Positions 1 through 10,910 of a stretch of 64,000 nucleotides of DNA are shown here, one piece after another. Source of the DNA: Scilla litardierei (Eukaryota; Streptophyta; Magnoliopsida; Asparagales; Asparagaceae); NCBI GenBank assembly GCA_030789695.1, contig CM061139.1, positions 10,493,878 to 10,557,877 on the forward strand, in the 5' to 3' direction. Position 1 is the stretch's first letter, and each line of letters begins with the position of its first letter. The translations under genes and the position numbers were made by a program. The notes beneath the pieces were generated by a model. It did not search any database. It saw nothing but the letters and a program-made list of their open reading frames with translations, and was not told the origin of the DNA.

Positions 1-1184
1 AACTTATCCAAATTATCATATGTGTTTTTAATAAAACATTTTGCGCCGAAAACAAGAAAATGTTTAACTTGAGGCAATCTACCAAACAACAATTCATAGC
101 AAGTTTGTTTGGTGCCGGGCCTCAAAAGTATTCTATTAAACACATAGCAAGCGGTGTGTACCGCTTCCGCCCAAAATTGATAACCACGTTGACTATCTTC
201 GAGCATAGTGCGAGCACACTCCACAAGCGTTCTATTCTTCCTCTCAACAACACCATTTTGAGGAGGTGCGCGAGGGAAAGAAAACGTGTGAGTGATTCCA
301 AGATCATCACAAAAATTTGAGAAAGACTCATTCTCAAATTCACCCCCATGATCACTACGAATAGTGACAATGGTGGTTCCGATGAGATTTTGTACTTTAT
401 TCACAAATATTGTGAAGTTTTCAAAAGCTTCATTTTTATTACATAAGAAAAATACCCATGTAAATCTTGAATAAACATCAACGATGACTAGTCCATATCT
501 TGCATTTCCTAAGGAAGCAACTCTAGTTGGCCCAAATAAATCTAGATGCAATAGCTCTAGTGGCCGTTTCGTAGAAATGCTTTTCTTAGGTTTAAATGAA
601 GATTTAGGAAGCTTGCCACGTTGACAAGAATCACAAAAACTTTTCTTTTCAAAAACGAGTTTCGGAAAACCTTTAATGGCATTTAGTTTTGAAAGCTTAT
701 AAAGTGTTCCAAAGTTCACATGTCCAAATCGTCGATGCCATAAGTATTGTTCACTTGTGTTGGCAACGAGACATTGTTCATATGACTTAGGAAGATCCAA
801 AATATAAATATCTTTATGGCGTGTGTCGGAAAATAATAATTTATTATTATCATTTAAAATATGACACAATCCTTTCGCAAAGCTAACTTTGTTACATTTG
901 TCACAAAGTTGGCTTATTGAAATAAGATTATGATTTAAACCATCAACTAGATAAACATCACTAATTAAGGGTTTAGAAGGGTCACCCACTTTACCAACAC
1001 CGACGATTGTTCCGCTCTCGTTGCCTCCAAATACGACGCGATTTCCATTTGCAATGGGAACCACTCCGGAGAGCAATTGAGCGTCACCCGTCATGTGTTT
1101 TGAACACCCGCTATCGAGTATCCAATTCCCTTTGGAGCTAAATTTAAATTTGTTGCTCCTCTTCTTTTTCTTTTCCTTGAGTAC
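1..1184 (-). CDS. pol: pol fragment: aspartic protease, GAG-pre-integrase and integrase (SIRE-1), truncated by window edge
   Basis: Encodes the front of a copia polyprotein. The protease active site DSGCSKHMTG lies at about 1090-1115. It is followed by the pre-integrase zinc site (HxxxH then CDSC) and the integrase core with D, D and E in HLDLFGP, RSDHGGEF and NGVVERKNRTL. It is nearly identical to the SIRE-2 copy at 5246-6835 and appears open to the window edge, with a few substitutions. It is in the same frame as the gag upstream, but a 60 bp block (1185-1244) with four in-frame stops separates them. RT and RNase H would lie to the left of the window. Confidence 0.8.
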
Positions 1185-1238
1185 CTAGAGATAGAAACTT
1201 TCATATCATGGTACCCAAGGTCATTGGGTCCTCAAAAG

Positions 1239-3464
1239 TTAGACCTTTGGAAGCCAAGTCCAATTGGACTTAGACTTCCCCACATAATTTCTACTATGCA
1301 CAACATCCGAAAAATAAGCATTCATATATACTTGTTTTTCATCCATGCTTGTGTCCTTTGGGCTCCAAATAGTGAAAATTTTGGGAGCCATCATCCTATT
1401 GGGTGCATGCATGCGTTGTTGGTTTCTACGTGATGCATGTCGTGGATAGGCATACGGAACATGATGGAATGGTGCACGACGAGAATTATTCATATGATGA
1501 GGTGGGTGAACATATGCATGTGTGGGAACACGTGAGTGAGGGTGTCTCACATGGTGTGCACGTGCCCGTGAACGTGTAGCATAGAAATCATCATATGTGT
1601 GAGATGGTGGAGTAGGACGTGTGTTCCTACGTGGCATGGTATTTGTGTACATATAAGCATGCCCCTTCTTTGGAGGTCCACCCAAAGTGGGTTTCTTACC
1701 AAAAGAGGGTGTGGACGAGGTGGAAGCACCATTGGTAGATGAACTACCAATAGAGTGTTTGCTACCACTCGTAGAGTCACCGGAAGTTGGCCTAACAAAA
1801 GTAGTGGCCGCTTTGGATGGACATCCCATCGTATACCCCAAACCAATGTGGTGATTGGCCGGAAGTAAGTCACTTAGGATCTTATCCAAATGGTCCTTAC
1901 CCTTATTGAATCTATTGATTCGGCCTAATGTGTTCTCATATTTCTCTTTGAGAGAACGCATAGAAGTATCTAATGTGGATACTTGCGATGTGAGCACATA
2001 AACACGAGATTTAAGATTCTCGTTCTCAATACTCAAAGTCGAGTTTTGAGAAGTTAAATCCGCTATCCTATGTTCTTCCGGATCATCAATGCTAACATGT
2101 TCAAGTTTAGATTTGAGATTAACAATCTCATTTCTTAACTCTTCAACAACGGTGTCGTTGTTGGTGATGATAGTCTTAGGCGAGGTTTGAATGCTAGCTA
2201 GGTCATCTTTTACTTTAGTATATCGATTTACTAATTTAGTGTATTTAGACCCATCCCTAAGATCATCCATAGTTACCTCATCGCCTTCGTCGTCGCTATC
2301 ATCGGAGGAGGAAGATCCTTGATCATGCTCCTCTCTTGCCATGAAGCACATGTGCGCTTGCTCCACTTGCTCATCATCCGACTCTCCGCTTGAGGAATCC
2401 TCGGAGTCGGTGAATGTTGCTCCGACAAGTCCCTTTTTGTACCCCTTTTTGTACTTCTTTGACTTGTCGAACTTCGGCGCCTTCCACTTCTCCTTTTGCT
2501 TGTTTTGAGGACAATCCGCTTTGATGTGTCCTGGCTTATTGCATTTAAAGCACAAAGGTGGAGAGGCGTTAGTAGAAGGAAATTTAGATTTTTGTTTGAA
2601 GTTACCCTTTCGGAAGAAGCGATTGAACTTCTTTGCCATGAGTGCAATGGATTCCATGTCCATTTCTTCTTCCGAGTCCTCATCATCGGTAGAGGTGGAT
2701 GAAGCCGCCTTGAATGCAATCGCCTTTTTCTTAGGCGCGTCTTGGTTCAAATAGGATTTCATCTTTTCTTGTAACTTCACCTTGCTATCCTTGCGTACCT
2801 CGTATGACATTAAAGTACCCATCAATTGAACTACGGTATATTTATTCATGTCATTACCTTCCTCGATGGCGAAGGTACGTTTTTCCCAAGAAGAGGTAAG
2901 TCCTTCAATAAGCTTTGAGCACTTCTCCTTTTGAGTGTAGGACTTGCCGAGGGCCTCTAACTCGTTTATTATGTCAACGAAGCGAGCGTAATATTCTTTC
3001 ATCTTCTCGACCTGTTGCATATGAAACATTTCGTAATCTTTGTTTACGACTACGAGTTTAGAGTCTCTTACCCTACTCGTCCCTTCATGAAGAATGAGGA
3101 GGGAGTTCCAAATTTGATATGCACTCTTACATGTGCATATCTTATTGAAGTCCTCGGGCTCCAATGCGCATTGCAAGGCTTTCATTGCCTTGGCATTGCT
3201 TACCTCCGCGGCGATCTCCGCGGTAGTCCATTTCTTAAAGTCTTCTTCTTCGGGTTCAATGTATTCCTTCATTGTGGTCCTCCATAAGGATGCACTCCGG
3301 AGGAAGGTTTCCATCCGGCATTTCCAGTACCCGTAGTTGGTACCGTTGAAGAATGGAGGCCTCGTAGAGGAATGTCCTTCAATCACCGAAGATGCTCCTT
3401 CTCGGTTCCTGAAGGTGTCATAGTTGGAAGGTGGACGCACGGTCTTGTTGTCGTTGGCAGACAT
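1239..3464 (-). CDS. gag: Gag polyprotein of SIRE-1
   Basis: A 741-residue open frame starting 13 bp inside the PBS. Residues 35-130 form the copia Gag N-terminal region (FFNGTNYGYWKCRMETFL), 145-240 the UBN2-type capsid region, and a CCHC zinc knuckle CFKCNKPGHIKADC sits at about 305-318, flanked by Lys-rich basic stretches. Acidic Ser/Asp segments follow at about 355-400, then a predicted coiled coil at about 430-520, and a Ser/Thr then His/Arg-rich tail. The extra coiled coil and long tail are typical of Sireviruses. It should build the virus-like particle and bind element RNA. This copy has no internal stop, unlike the copy in SIRE-2. Confidence 0.85.
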   Translation of the reverse strand: MSANDNKTVRPPSNYDTFRNREGASSVIEGHSSTRPPFFNGTNYGYWKCRMETFLRSASLWRTTMKEYIEPEEEDFKKWTTAEIAAEVSNAKAMKALQCALEPEDFNKICTCKSAYQIWNSLLILHEGTSRVRDSKLVVVNKDYEMFHMQQVEKMKEYYARFVDIINELEALGKSYTQKEKCSKLIEGLTSSWEKRTFAIEEGNDMNKYTVVQLMGTLMSYEVRKDSKVKLQEKMKSYLNQDAPKKKAIAFKAASSTSTDDEDSEEEMDMESIALMAKKFNRFFRKGNFKQKSKFPSTNASPPLCFKCNKPGHIKADCPQNKQKEKWKAPKFDKSKKYKKGYKKGLVGATFTDSEDSSSGESDDEQVEQAHMCFMAREEHDQGSSSSDDSDDEGDEVTMDDLRDGSKYTKLVNRYTKVKDDLASIQTSPKTIITNNDTVVEELRNEIVNLKSKLEHVSIDDPEEHRIADLTSQNSTLSIENENLKSRVYVLTSQVSTLDTSMRSLKEKYENTLGRINRFNKGKDHLDKILSDLLPANHHIGLGYTMGCPSKAATTFVRPTSGDSTSGSKHSIGSSSTNGASTSSTPSFGKKPTLGGPPKKGHAYMYTNTMPRRNTRPTPPSHTYDDFYATRSRARAHHVRHPHSRVPTHAYVHPPHHMNNSRRAPFHHVPYAYPRHASRRNQQRMHAPNRMMAPKIFTIWSPKDTSMDEKQVYMNAYFSDVVHSRNYVGKSKSNWTWLPKV

Positions 3465-3477
3465 AGCTAAGTATCTG

Positions 3478-3489
3478 GCTCTGATACCA
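3478..3489 (-). other. Primer binding site of SIRE-1
   Basis: On the minus strand TGGTATCAGAGC lies two bases inside the 5' LTR end; it is complementary to the 3' end of initiator methionine tRNA, the usual copia minus-strand primer. Confidence 0.9.
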
Positions 3490-4243
3490 AATGTAATGCC
3501 CTACAAGCTACTGCACAAGTACTAGAGGGGGGGGGTGAATAGTACTTTAAAATAATAAGGAGTATAATTCCAAATTAAATTGCAAACAACTACCAAATCA
3601 ATTTGCGGAAGCTTAAATTGAATGACAACAACAAAATTAACAATGCAAACAAATGATGTTAATGGGTTCGGATCCACCCAAGTCTCCCCGACTTGTTCCC
3701 GGTGATCCTACGTCCCAACCACCCGGATCCCCTCCGGATACTTGAGTTAGAAACCCTAACTCAAGATTTCCACTATGAATATCTTGTGAAAAACCTTCAC
3801 AAGATCAAATCATACAACAACGGCAATAGTGAATCCCACAACCCGGGATCACAACCTTCTCTCACAACCGAGAGAATCAACAAGCAATATAAATGAGTTA
3901 TATTGAAATAAGCAAACTTACCACAAAATCCTATACCTTGAGTTTTTCTTACCCAATAGGTGAAATGGAGGATTTGAGGAAGATGAAGTCACCAAAACCT
4001 AGCACCAAGGAAATGACCAGCAATAGGTGCCTAGGGATGATTTGGAGACTTGGATCAAGCAATAGCTTGAAGAGCTCACCAAGAACAAGCTTCTCTCTAG
4101 ATGGATTCTAGATCTAGAAATGAGAGAGAATGGGTTTCTTGTGAGGAAGAGAGCTTTTGATTTGAGTGAGAATAGCTATCTCTTTTGATCTCAATGAATC
4201 TCTGAATGGAAGCTCTAACCTGGATAGAAATGACCTAGGTTCG

Positions 4244-4251
4244 TATTTATA
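4244..4251 (-). promoter_or_regulatory. TATA box of the SIRE-1 LTR
   Basis: Minus-strand CCTATAAATACGA lies about 55 bp downstream of the inverted-repeat array, as expected for a U3 core promoter. It is conserved at 9910-9917 in the other LTR. Confidence 0.75.
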
Positions 4252-4306
4252 GGGTCCCATAAAAACAACTTAGGTCATTCTCCAACGGATAGAAATCTGG
4301 GAGAAT

Positions 4307-4845
4307 TAGTCGGTCAAAGAACAATCACTGACCGACTAGTTCATCAACTAGTCGGTCAGTCAAACAACATGGACCGACTAAGAGAGGAACTGAGAAGAAA
4401 GAGAATTTCAGACCTAGAAATCTAGTCGGTCCAAGAAGACTTTCTGACCGACTAGTTTCACAACTAGTCGGTCAGTCAGTGAACGTAGACCGACTAAGAG
4501 GCAAAATGAAATAGTCTGAACACAAGTTGACTTAGTCGGTCCAAGAACAAAAGTTGACCGACTAGATTGTCAACTAGTCGGTCACCAAACGTTCTTAGAC
4601 TGACTAACGATAAACAATAGCTTAGGAGAAATTTAGCATGAACAGTAAGTCACAACTAGTCGGTCAAAGAAGCATCACTGACCGACTAGTTCACAAACTA
4701 TTCGGTCGGTGAGTCAACGTAGACCGACTAACTGTAAACAGTAAAGTCCAAGAAATTAAGGAATCAAACTAGTCGGTCCAAGAAGAGTTGCTGACCGACT
4801 AGATCACCATCTAGTCGGTCAGTACTTGTTCTTGTACCAACTAAC
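4307..4845. repeat. Inverted-repeat array with GTCGGTC / GACCGAC motifs (SIRE-1 U3)
   Basis: Five units of about 110 bp. Each unit has TAGTCGGTC, a 12-15 bp spacer, GACCGACTA, a short spacer, a second TAGTCGGTC, and a second GACCGACTA. I count 18 of 20 possible ACCGAC or GTCGGT hexamers; unit 3 ends in a mutated GACTGAC and unit 5 in GTACCAAC. ACCGAC matches the DRE/CRT core (RCCGAC) bound by plant DREB/CBF factors. The block sits directly upstream of the TATA box on the element strand. Confidence 0.9.
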
Positions 4846-5239
4846 ATGCACAAACAAGTCCGAATCGAAGCGCGACGCTTCGAGGAAGTTAGAGTGAACT
4901 TGTACTAAGATCCTAGAGCTACGATATGAGCGTTATGAAGTTAGAATGGTAAGATATACTCAAGGCTTAACATTCTATATATCGAAGCTAAAAAGACTAT
5001 AAATAAAACCTTAATAAACGGTCTTCGAGAGCTTCGATTGAATCTTCATAACTTCCAAAACGGCGCAAGAGCTTCAACGAAGCTTTAGGCATGAATACGA
5101 GTTTTGTGAAGTGTTGAGATGTCGCTTTGAATGTTCTCGTGAATTTGGCGACGATCTCCAATACTGCGCTTACAAATTGTTAGTTCATGGATTATTTATG
5201 TTTGCTCATCATCAAAACCAAATCCGGGGAGTCCAATAT

Positions 5240-6835
5240 TCAACAATTCTTTGGCTCTATTGATGAGGCAAAGGCACTATTGGCGAAGTGGTGGACTTGC
5301 GATCTCGTCTTGACACTATCATGAATATTGCCAATGACTTGCTCATGGGGATGATCGCGAACGGTATGAAGCCGCTTGGGAATACCTTGATCACTAGGCA
5401 CATTCTCAACAACTTCATTAGTCGGGTTAGTCTCAATTGAATCAATTGAATCAATAGACTTAGAATTTTCAAACGTATCACATAAAACATCCATAGAATC
5501 ATTATCATTTGAAATTCTAGAAGTAGTAAAGTTCTCATTAAAAGAGACATGAAGTGATTCCTCGATCGTAGAGGATCTTTTGTTGTATATCCGGTAGGCT
5601 TTGCTACGTGAGGAATACCCAACAAATATCCCCTCATCCGATCTCGGATCAAACTTGTCCAAATTATCATATGTGTTTTTTATAAAACATTTTGCGCCGA
5701 AAACACGAAAATGTTTAACTTGAGGCAATCTACCAAATAACAATTCATAGCAAGTTTGTTTGGTGCCGGGCCTCAAAAGTATTCTATTAAACACATAGCA
5801 AGCGGTGTGTACCGCTTCCGCCCAAAATTGATAACCAAGTTGACTATCTTCGAGCATAGTGCGAGCACACTCCACAAGCGTTCTATTCTTCCTCTCAACA
5901 ACACCATTTTGAGGAGGTGCGCGAGGGAAAGAAAACGTGTGAGTGATTCCAAGATCATCACAAAAATTTGAGAAAGACTCATTCTCAAATTCACCCCCAT
6001 GATCACTACGAATAGTGACAATGGTGGTTCCGATGAGATTTTGTACTTTATTCACAAATATTGTGAAGTTTTCAAAAGCTTCATTTTTATTACATAAGAA
6101 AAATACCCATGTAAATCTTGAATAAACATCAACGATGACTAGTCCATATCTTGCATTTCCTAAGGAAGCAACTCTAGTTGGCCCAAATAAATCTAGATGC
6201 AATAGCTCTAGTGGCCGTTTCGTAGAAATGCTTTTCTTAGGTTTAAATGAAGATTTAGGAAGCTTGCCACGTTGACAAGAATCACAAAAACTTTTCTTTT
6301 CAAAAACGAGTTTCGGAAAACCTTTAATGGCATTTAGTTTTGAAAGCTTATAAAGTGTTCCAAAGTTCACATGTCCAAATCGTCGATGCCATAAGTATTG
6401 TTCACTTGTGTTGGCAACGAGACATTGTTCATATGACTTAGGAAGATCCAAAATATAAATATCTTTATGGCGTGTGCCGGAAAATAATAATTTATTATTA
6501 TCATTTAAAATATGACACAATCCTTTCGCAAAGCTAACTTTGTTACATTTGTCACAAAGTTGGCTTATTGAAATAAGATTATGATTTAAACCATCAACTA
6601 GATAAACATCACTAATTAAGGGTTTAGAAGGGTCACCCACTTTACCAACACCGACGATTGTTCCGCTCTCGTTGCCTCCAAATACGACGCGATTTCCATT
6701 TGCAATGGGAACCACTCCGGAGAGCAATTGAGCGTCACCCGTCATGTGTTTTGAACACCCGCTATCGAGTATCCAATTCCCTTTGGAGCTAAATTTAAAT
6801 TTGTTGCTCCTTTTCTTTTTCTTTTCCTTGAGTAC
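5240..6835 (-). pseudogene. pol: pol fragment of SIRE-2: protease, pre-integrase, integrase; cut before RT
   Basis: Frame opens after the stop-rich block at 6836-6895. Protease DSG motif at about 6758-6766, then GAG-pre-integrase (WHRRFGHV, CDSCQRGK), integrase core D-D-E (HLDLFGP, RSDHGGEF, NGVVERKNRTL) and the integrase C-terminal region (GIFVGYSSRSKAYRIYN). It ends in SIEPKN, the segment that normally leads into RT, then runs three codons into the SIRE-1 LTR and stops at 5240-5242. RT and RNase H are therefore absent here, probably displaced beyond SIRE-1. Confidence 0.85.
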
Positions 6836-6889
6836 CTAAAGATAGAAACTTTCATATCATGGTACCCAAGGTCATTGGGTCCTCAAAAG

Positions 6890-9130
6890 TTAGACCTTTG
6901 GAAGCCAAGTCCAATTGGACTTAGACTTCCCCACATAATTTCTACTATGCACAACATCCGAAAAATAAGCATTCATATATACTTGTTTTTCATCCATGCT
7001 TGTGTCCTTTGGGCTCCAAATAGTGAAAATCTTGGGAGCCCTCATCCTATTGGGTGCATGCATGCGACGTTGATTTCTACGTGATGCATGTTTTGGATAG
7101 GCATAAGGAACATGATGGAATGGTGCACGACGAGAATTATTCATATGATGAGGTGGGTGAACATATGCATGTGTGGGAACACGTGTGTGAGGGTGTCTCA
7201 CATGGTGTGCACGTGCCCGAGAATGTGTTGCATAAAAATCATCATGTGTGTGAGACGGTGGAGTAGGACGTGTGTTCCTACGTGGCATGTTATTGGTGTA
7301 CATATAAGCATGCCCCTTCTTTGGAGGTCCACCCAAAGTGGGTTTCTTTCCGAAAGAGGGTGTGGACGAGGTGGAAGCACCATTGGTAGTTGAACTACCA
7401 ATAGAGTGTTTGCTACCACTCGTAGAGTCACAGGAAGTTGGCCTAACAAAAGTAGTGACCGACTTGGATGACTTTCCCAAAGTATACCCCAAACCAACAT
7501 GGTGTTTGGCCAGGAGTAAGACACTTAGGATATTATCCAAATGGCCCTTACCCTTATTGAATTCATTGATTCGGCCTAATGTGTTCTCATATTTCTCGGT
7601 GAGAGAACGAAAAGAAGTATCTAATGTGGATACTTGCGATGTGAGCACATAAACACGAGATTTAAGATTCTCGTTCTCAATACTCAAAGTCGAGTTTTGA
7701 GAAGTTAAATCCGCTATCCTATGTTCTTCCGGATCATCAATGCTAACATGTTCAAGTTTAGATTTGAGATTAACAATCTCATTTCTTAACTCTTCAACAA
7801 CGGTGTCGTTGTTGGTGATGATAGTCTTAGGCGAGGTTTGAATGCTAGCTAGGTCATCTTTTACTTTAGTATATCGATTTACTAATTTAGTGTATTTAGA
7901 CCATAAATGAGAGTTAGCATCCCCAAGATCATCTATAGTTACCTCATCGCCTTCATCGTCGCTATCATCAGAGGAGAAAGATCCTTGATCATGCTCCTCT
8001 CTTGCCATGAAGCACATGTGCGCTTGCTCCACTTTCTCATCGTCCGACTCTCCGCTTGAGGAATCCTCGGAGTCGGTGAATGTTGTTCCGACAAGTCCCT
8101 TTTTGTACCCCTTTTTGTACTTCTTCGACTTGTCGAACTTCGGCGCCTTCCACTTCTCCTTTTGCTTGTTTTGAGGACAATCCGCTTTGATGTGTCCTGG
8201 CTTATTGCATTTAAAGCACAAAGGTGGAGAGGCGTTAGTAGAAGTAAATTTAGATTTTTGTTTGAAGTTACCCTTTCGGAAGAAGCGATTGAACTTCTTT
8301 GCCATAAGTGCAACGGATTCCATGTCCATTTCTTCTTCCGAGTCCTCATCATCGGTAGAGGTGGATGAAGCCGCCTTGAATGCAATTGCCTTTTTCTTAG
8401 GCACGTCTTGGTTCAAATAGGACTTCATCTTTTCTTGTAACTTCACCTTGCTATCTTTGCGTACCTCGTATGACATCAAAGTACCCATCAATTGAACTAC
8501 GGTATACTTATTCATGTCATTACCTTCCTCGATGGCGAAGGTATGTTTCTCCCAAGAAGAAGGAAGTCCTTCGATAAGCTTTGAGCACTTCTCCTTTTGA
8601 GTGTAGGACTTGCCGAGGGCCTCTAACTCGTTTATTATGTCAACGAAGCGAGCGTAATATTCCTTCATCTTCTCGCCCTGTTGCATATGAAACATTTCGT
8701 AATCTTTGTTTACGACTACGAGTTTAGAGTCTCTTACCCTACTCGTCCCTTCATGTAGTATGAGGAGAGAGTTTCAAATTTGATATGCACTCTTACATGT
8801 GCATATCTTATTGAAGTCCTCGGGCTCCAATGCGCATTGCAAGGCGTTCATTGCCTTGGCATTGCTTACCTCCGCGGCGACCTCCGCGGTAGTCCATTTC
8901 TCAAAGTCTTCTTCTTCGGGCTCGATGTATTCCTTCATTGTAGTCCTCCATAAAGATGCACTCCGGAGGAAGGTTTCCATCCGACATTTCCAGTACCCGT
9001 AGTTGGTACCGTTGAAGAATGGAGGCCTCGTAGAGGAATGTCATTCCATCACCGAATATGCTCCTTCACGGTTCCTGAAGGTGTCATAGTTGGAAGGTGG
9101 ACGCACGGTCTTGTTGTCGTTGGCAGACAT
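6890..9130 (-). pseudogene. gag: Gag pseudogene of SIRE-2
   Basis: Homologous along its length to the intact SIRE-1 gag. It starts at the ATG at 9128-9130 but carries in-frame stops at 9041-9043 (GGA to TGA) and 8774-8776 (TGG to TGA, a G-to-A transition). The remaining frame from 8773 down to 6890 is open and keeps the CCHC knuckle CFKCNKPGHIKADC and the coiled coil. It has five residues (around NSHLW) that SIRE-1 lacks, so SIRE-1 has a 15 bp deletion or SIRE-2 an insertion there. No full-length Gag can be made. Confidence 0.85.
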
Positions 9131-9143
9131 AGCTAAGTATCTG

Positions 9144-9155
9144 GCTCTGATACCA
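9144..9155 (-). other. Primer binding site of SIRE-2
   Basis: Minus-strand TGGTATCAGAGC, complementary to initiator Met tRNA, two bases inside the LTR boundary. Confidence 0.9.
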
Positions 9156-9157
9156 AA

Positions 9158-10910
9158 TGTAATGCCCTACAAGATACTGCACAAGTACTAAAGGGGGGGT
9201 GAATAGTACTTTAAAAATAACAAGGAGTATAATTCCAAATTATAGTGCAAACAACTACCAAATCAATTTGCGGAAGCTTAAATTGAATGACAACAACAAA
9301 ATTAACAATGAAAACAAATGATGTTAATAGGTTCGGATCCACCCAAGTCTCCCCGACTTGTTCCCGGTGATCCTACGTCCCAACCACCCGGATCCCCTCC
9401 GGATACTTAGGTTAGAAACCCTAACCCAAGATTTCCACTATGAATATCTTGTGAAAAACCTTCACAAGATCAAATCATACATGCAATGGCAATAGTGAAT
9501 CCCACAACCCGGGATCACAACCTTCTCTCACAACCGAGAGAATCAACAAGCAATATAAATGAGTTTATATAGAAATAAACAATCTTACCACAAAATCCTA
9601 TACCTTGAGTTTTTCTTACCCAATAGGTGAAAGGAAGGATTTGAGGAAGATGAAGTCACCAAGACCTAGCACCAAGGAAATGACCAGCAATAGGTGCCTA
9701 GGAGAGATTTGGAGACTTGATTCAAGCTAGAGCTTGAAGGGCTCACCAAGAACAAGCTTCTCTCAATATGGATTCTAGATTTAGAAAGTGAGAGAATGGG
9801 TTTCTTGTGAGGAAGAGAGCTTTGGAAATGAGTGAGAATGGCTATCTCTTTCTATCTCAATGAATCTCTTAATGGTAGCTCTAACCTAGATAGAAATGAC
9901 CTAGGTTCGTATTTATAGGGTCCCATAAAAACAAGTTAGGTCAATTTCCAACGGATAGAAATCTGAGGCAACTAGTCGGTCAAAGAACAACCACTGACCG
10001 ACTAGTTCATCAACTAGTCGGTCAGTCAAACAACATGGACAGACTAAGAGAGGAACTGAGAAGAGATAGAAATTTAGACCTAGAAATCTAGTCGGTCCAA
10101 GAAGACATTCTGACCGACTAGTTTCACAACTAGTCGGTCAGTCAGTGAACATAGACCGACTAAGAGGCAAAATGAAATAGTCTGAATACAAATTGACTTA
10201 GTCGGTCTAAGAACAAAAGTTGACCGACTAGATTGTCAACTAGTCGGTCACCAAACGTTCTTAGACCGACTAACGATAAACAATAGCTTAGGAGAAATTT
10301 AGTATGAACAGTAAGTCACTACTAGTCGGTCAAAGAAGCATCACTGACCGACTAGTTCACAAACTAGTCGGTCGGTGAGTCAACGTAGACCGACTAACTG
10401 TAAACAGTACTGAACAAGAAATTAAGAAAGCAAACTAGTCGGTCCAAGAAGCTTTGCTGACCGACTAGATCACCATCTAGTCGGTCAGTACTTCTTCTTG
10501 TACCAACTAACATGCACAAACAAGTCCGAATCGAAGCGCGACGCTTCGAGGAAGTTAGAATGAACTTGTACTAGGATCCTAGAGCTACGATATGAGCGTT
10601 ATGAAGATAGAAACGTAAGATATACTCAAGGCTTAACATTCTATAGATCGAAGCTTAAAAGACTATAAATAAACCTTAAAGAACGGTCTTCGAAAGCTTC
10701 GATTAAATCTTCATGACTTCCAAAACCGTGCAAGAGCTTCAACGAAGCTTTAGGCATGAATACGAGCTTTGAGAAGTGTTGAGATGACGCTTTGATTGTT
10801 CTCGTGAATTTGACGACGATCTCCAATACTGCGCTCACAAATTGTTAGTTCATGGATTATTTATGTTTGCTCATCATCAAAACCAAATCCGGGGAGTCCA
10901 ATATTCAACA
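9158..10910 (-). repeat. 5' LTR of SIRE-2 (1753 bp)
   Basis: Same termini and internal order as the LTR at 3492-5245: inverted-repeat array at 9972-10510 and TATA box at 9910-9917. Under the nested interpretation the two LTRs belong to different insertions, so their divergence (a few percent by eye) does not date either one. Confidence 0.9.
9972..10510. repeat. Inverted-repeat array with GTCGGTC / GACCGAC motifs (SIRE-2 U3)
   Basis: Same five-unit structure as at 4307-4845. Several motifs mutated in one copy are intact in the other: the last motif of unit 3 reads GACCGAC here, while the last motif of unit 1 has changed to GACAGAC. The TATA box lies about 55 bp downstream on the minus strand. 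Confidence 0.9.

Larger units (their letters stand above)
1..5245 (-). mobile_element. SIRE-1: Sirevirus-like Ty1/copia element, 3' part outside window
   Basis: Read on the minus strand it runs 5' LTR (5245 to 3492), Met-tRNA PBS, gag, protease, integrase, and leaves the window inside the integrase C-terminal region. The long gag with a CCHC knuckle, coiled-coil segment and His-rich tail, together with a 1.75 kb LTR, fits the SIRE/Maximus lineage. Its LTR begins precisely where the pol frame of SIRE-2 breaks off, so the simplest reading is an insertion of SIRE-1 into SIRE-2 in the same orientation; ATTCT at 5246-5250 would then be the right-hand target duplication. RT, RNase H and the 3' LTR lie outside the window. 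Confidence 0.85.
3492..5245 (-). repeat. 5' LTR of SIRE-1 (1754 bp)
   Basis: Bounded on the minus strand by TGTTGAATATTGG and GGGCATTACA, and about 97 percent identical by eye to the LTR at 9158-10910. On the minus strand the order is U3, an inverted-repeat array (4845 to 4307), a TATA box (4251 to 4244), then R/U5 ending at the PBS. A G homopolymer at about 3527-3536 is longer than in the other copy. Short ORFs in this LTR have no family resemblance and are not listed. Confidence 0.9.
5246..10910 (-). mobile_element. SIRE-2: Sirevirus-like Ty1/copia element, pol interrupted
   Basis: Minus-strand element with 5' LTR 10910-9158, PBS, gag pseudogene and pol up to the integrase/RT boundary. The pol frame stops being copia-like at 5246, exactly at the terminus of the SIRE-1 LTR. 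No polypurine tract precedes that LTR, which argues against it being the 3' LTR of SIRE-2. It was inserted into the pol tail of Copia-0; TAGTT at 10911-10915 is the expected right target duplication. Confidence 0.8.

Noticed and set aside
3492..10910. SIRE LTR pair used to date one insertion
   Set aside because: The two LTRs most likely belong to two nested elements, so their divergence is not an insertion clock.
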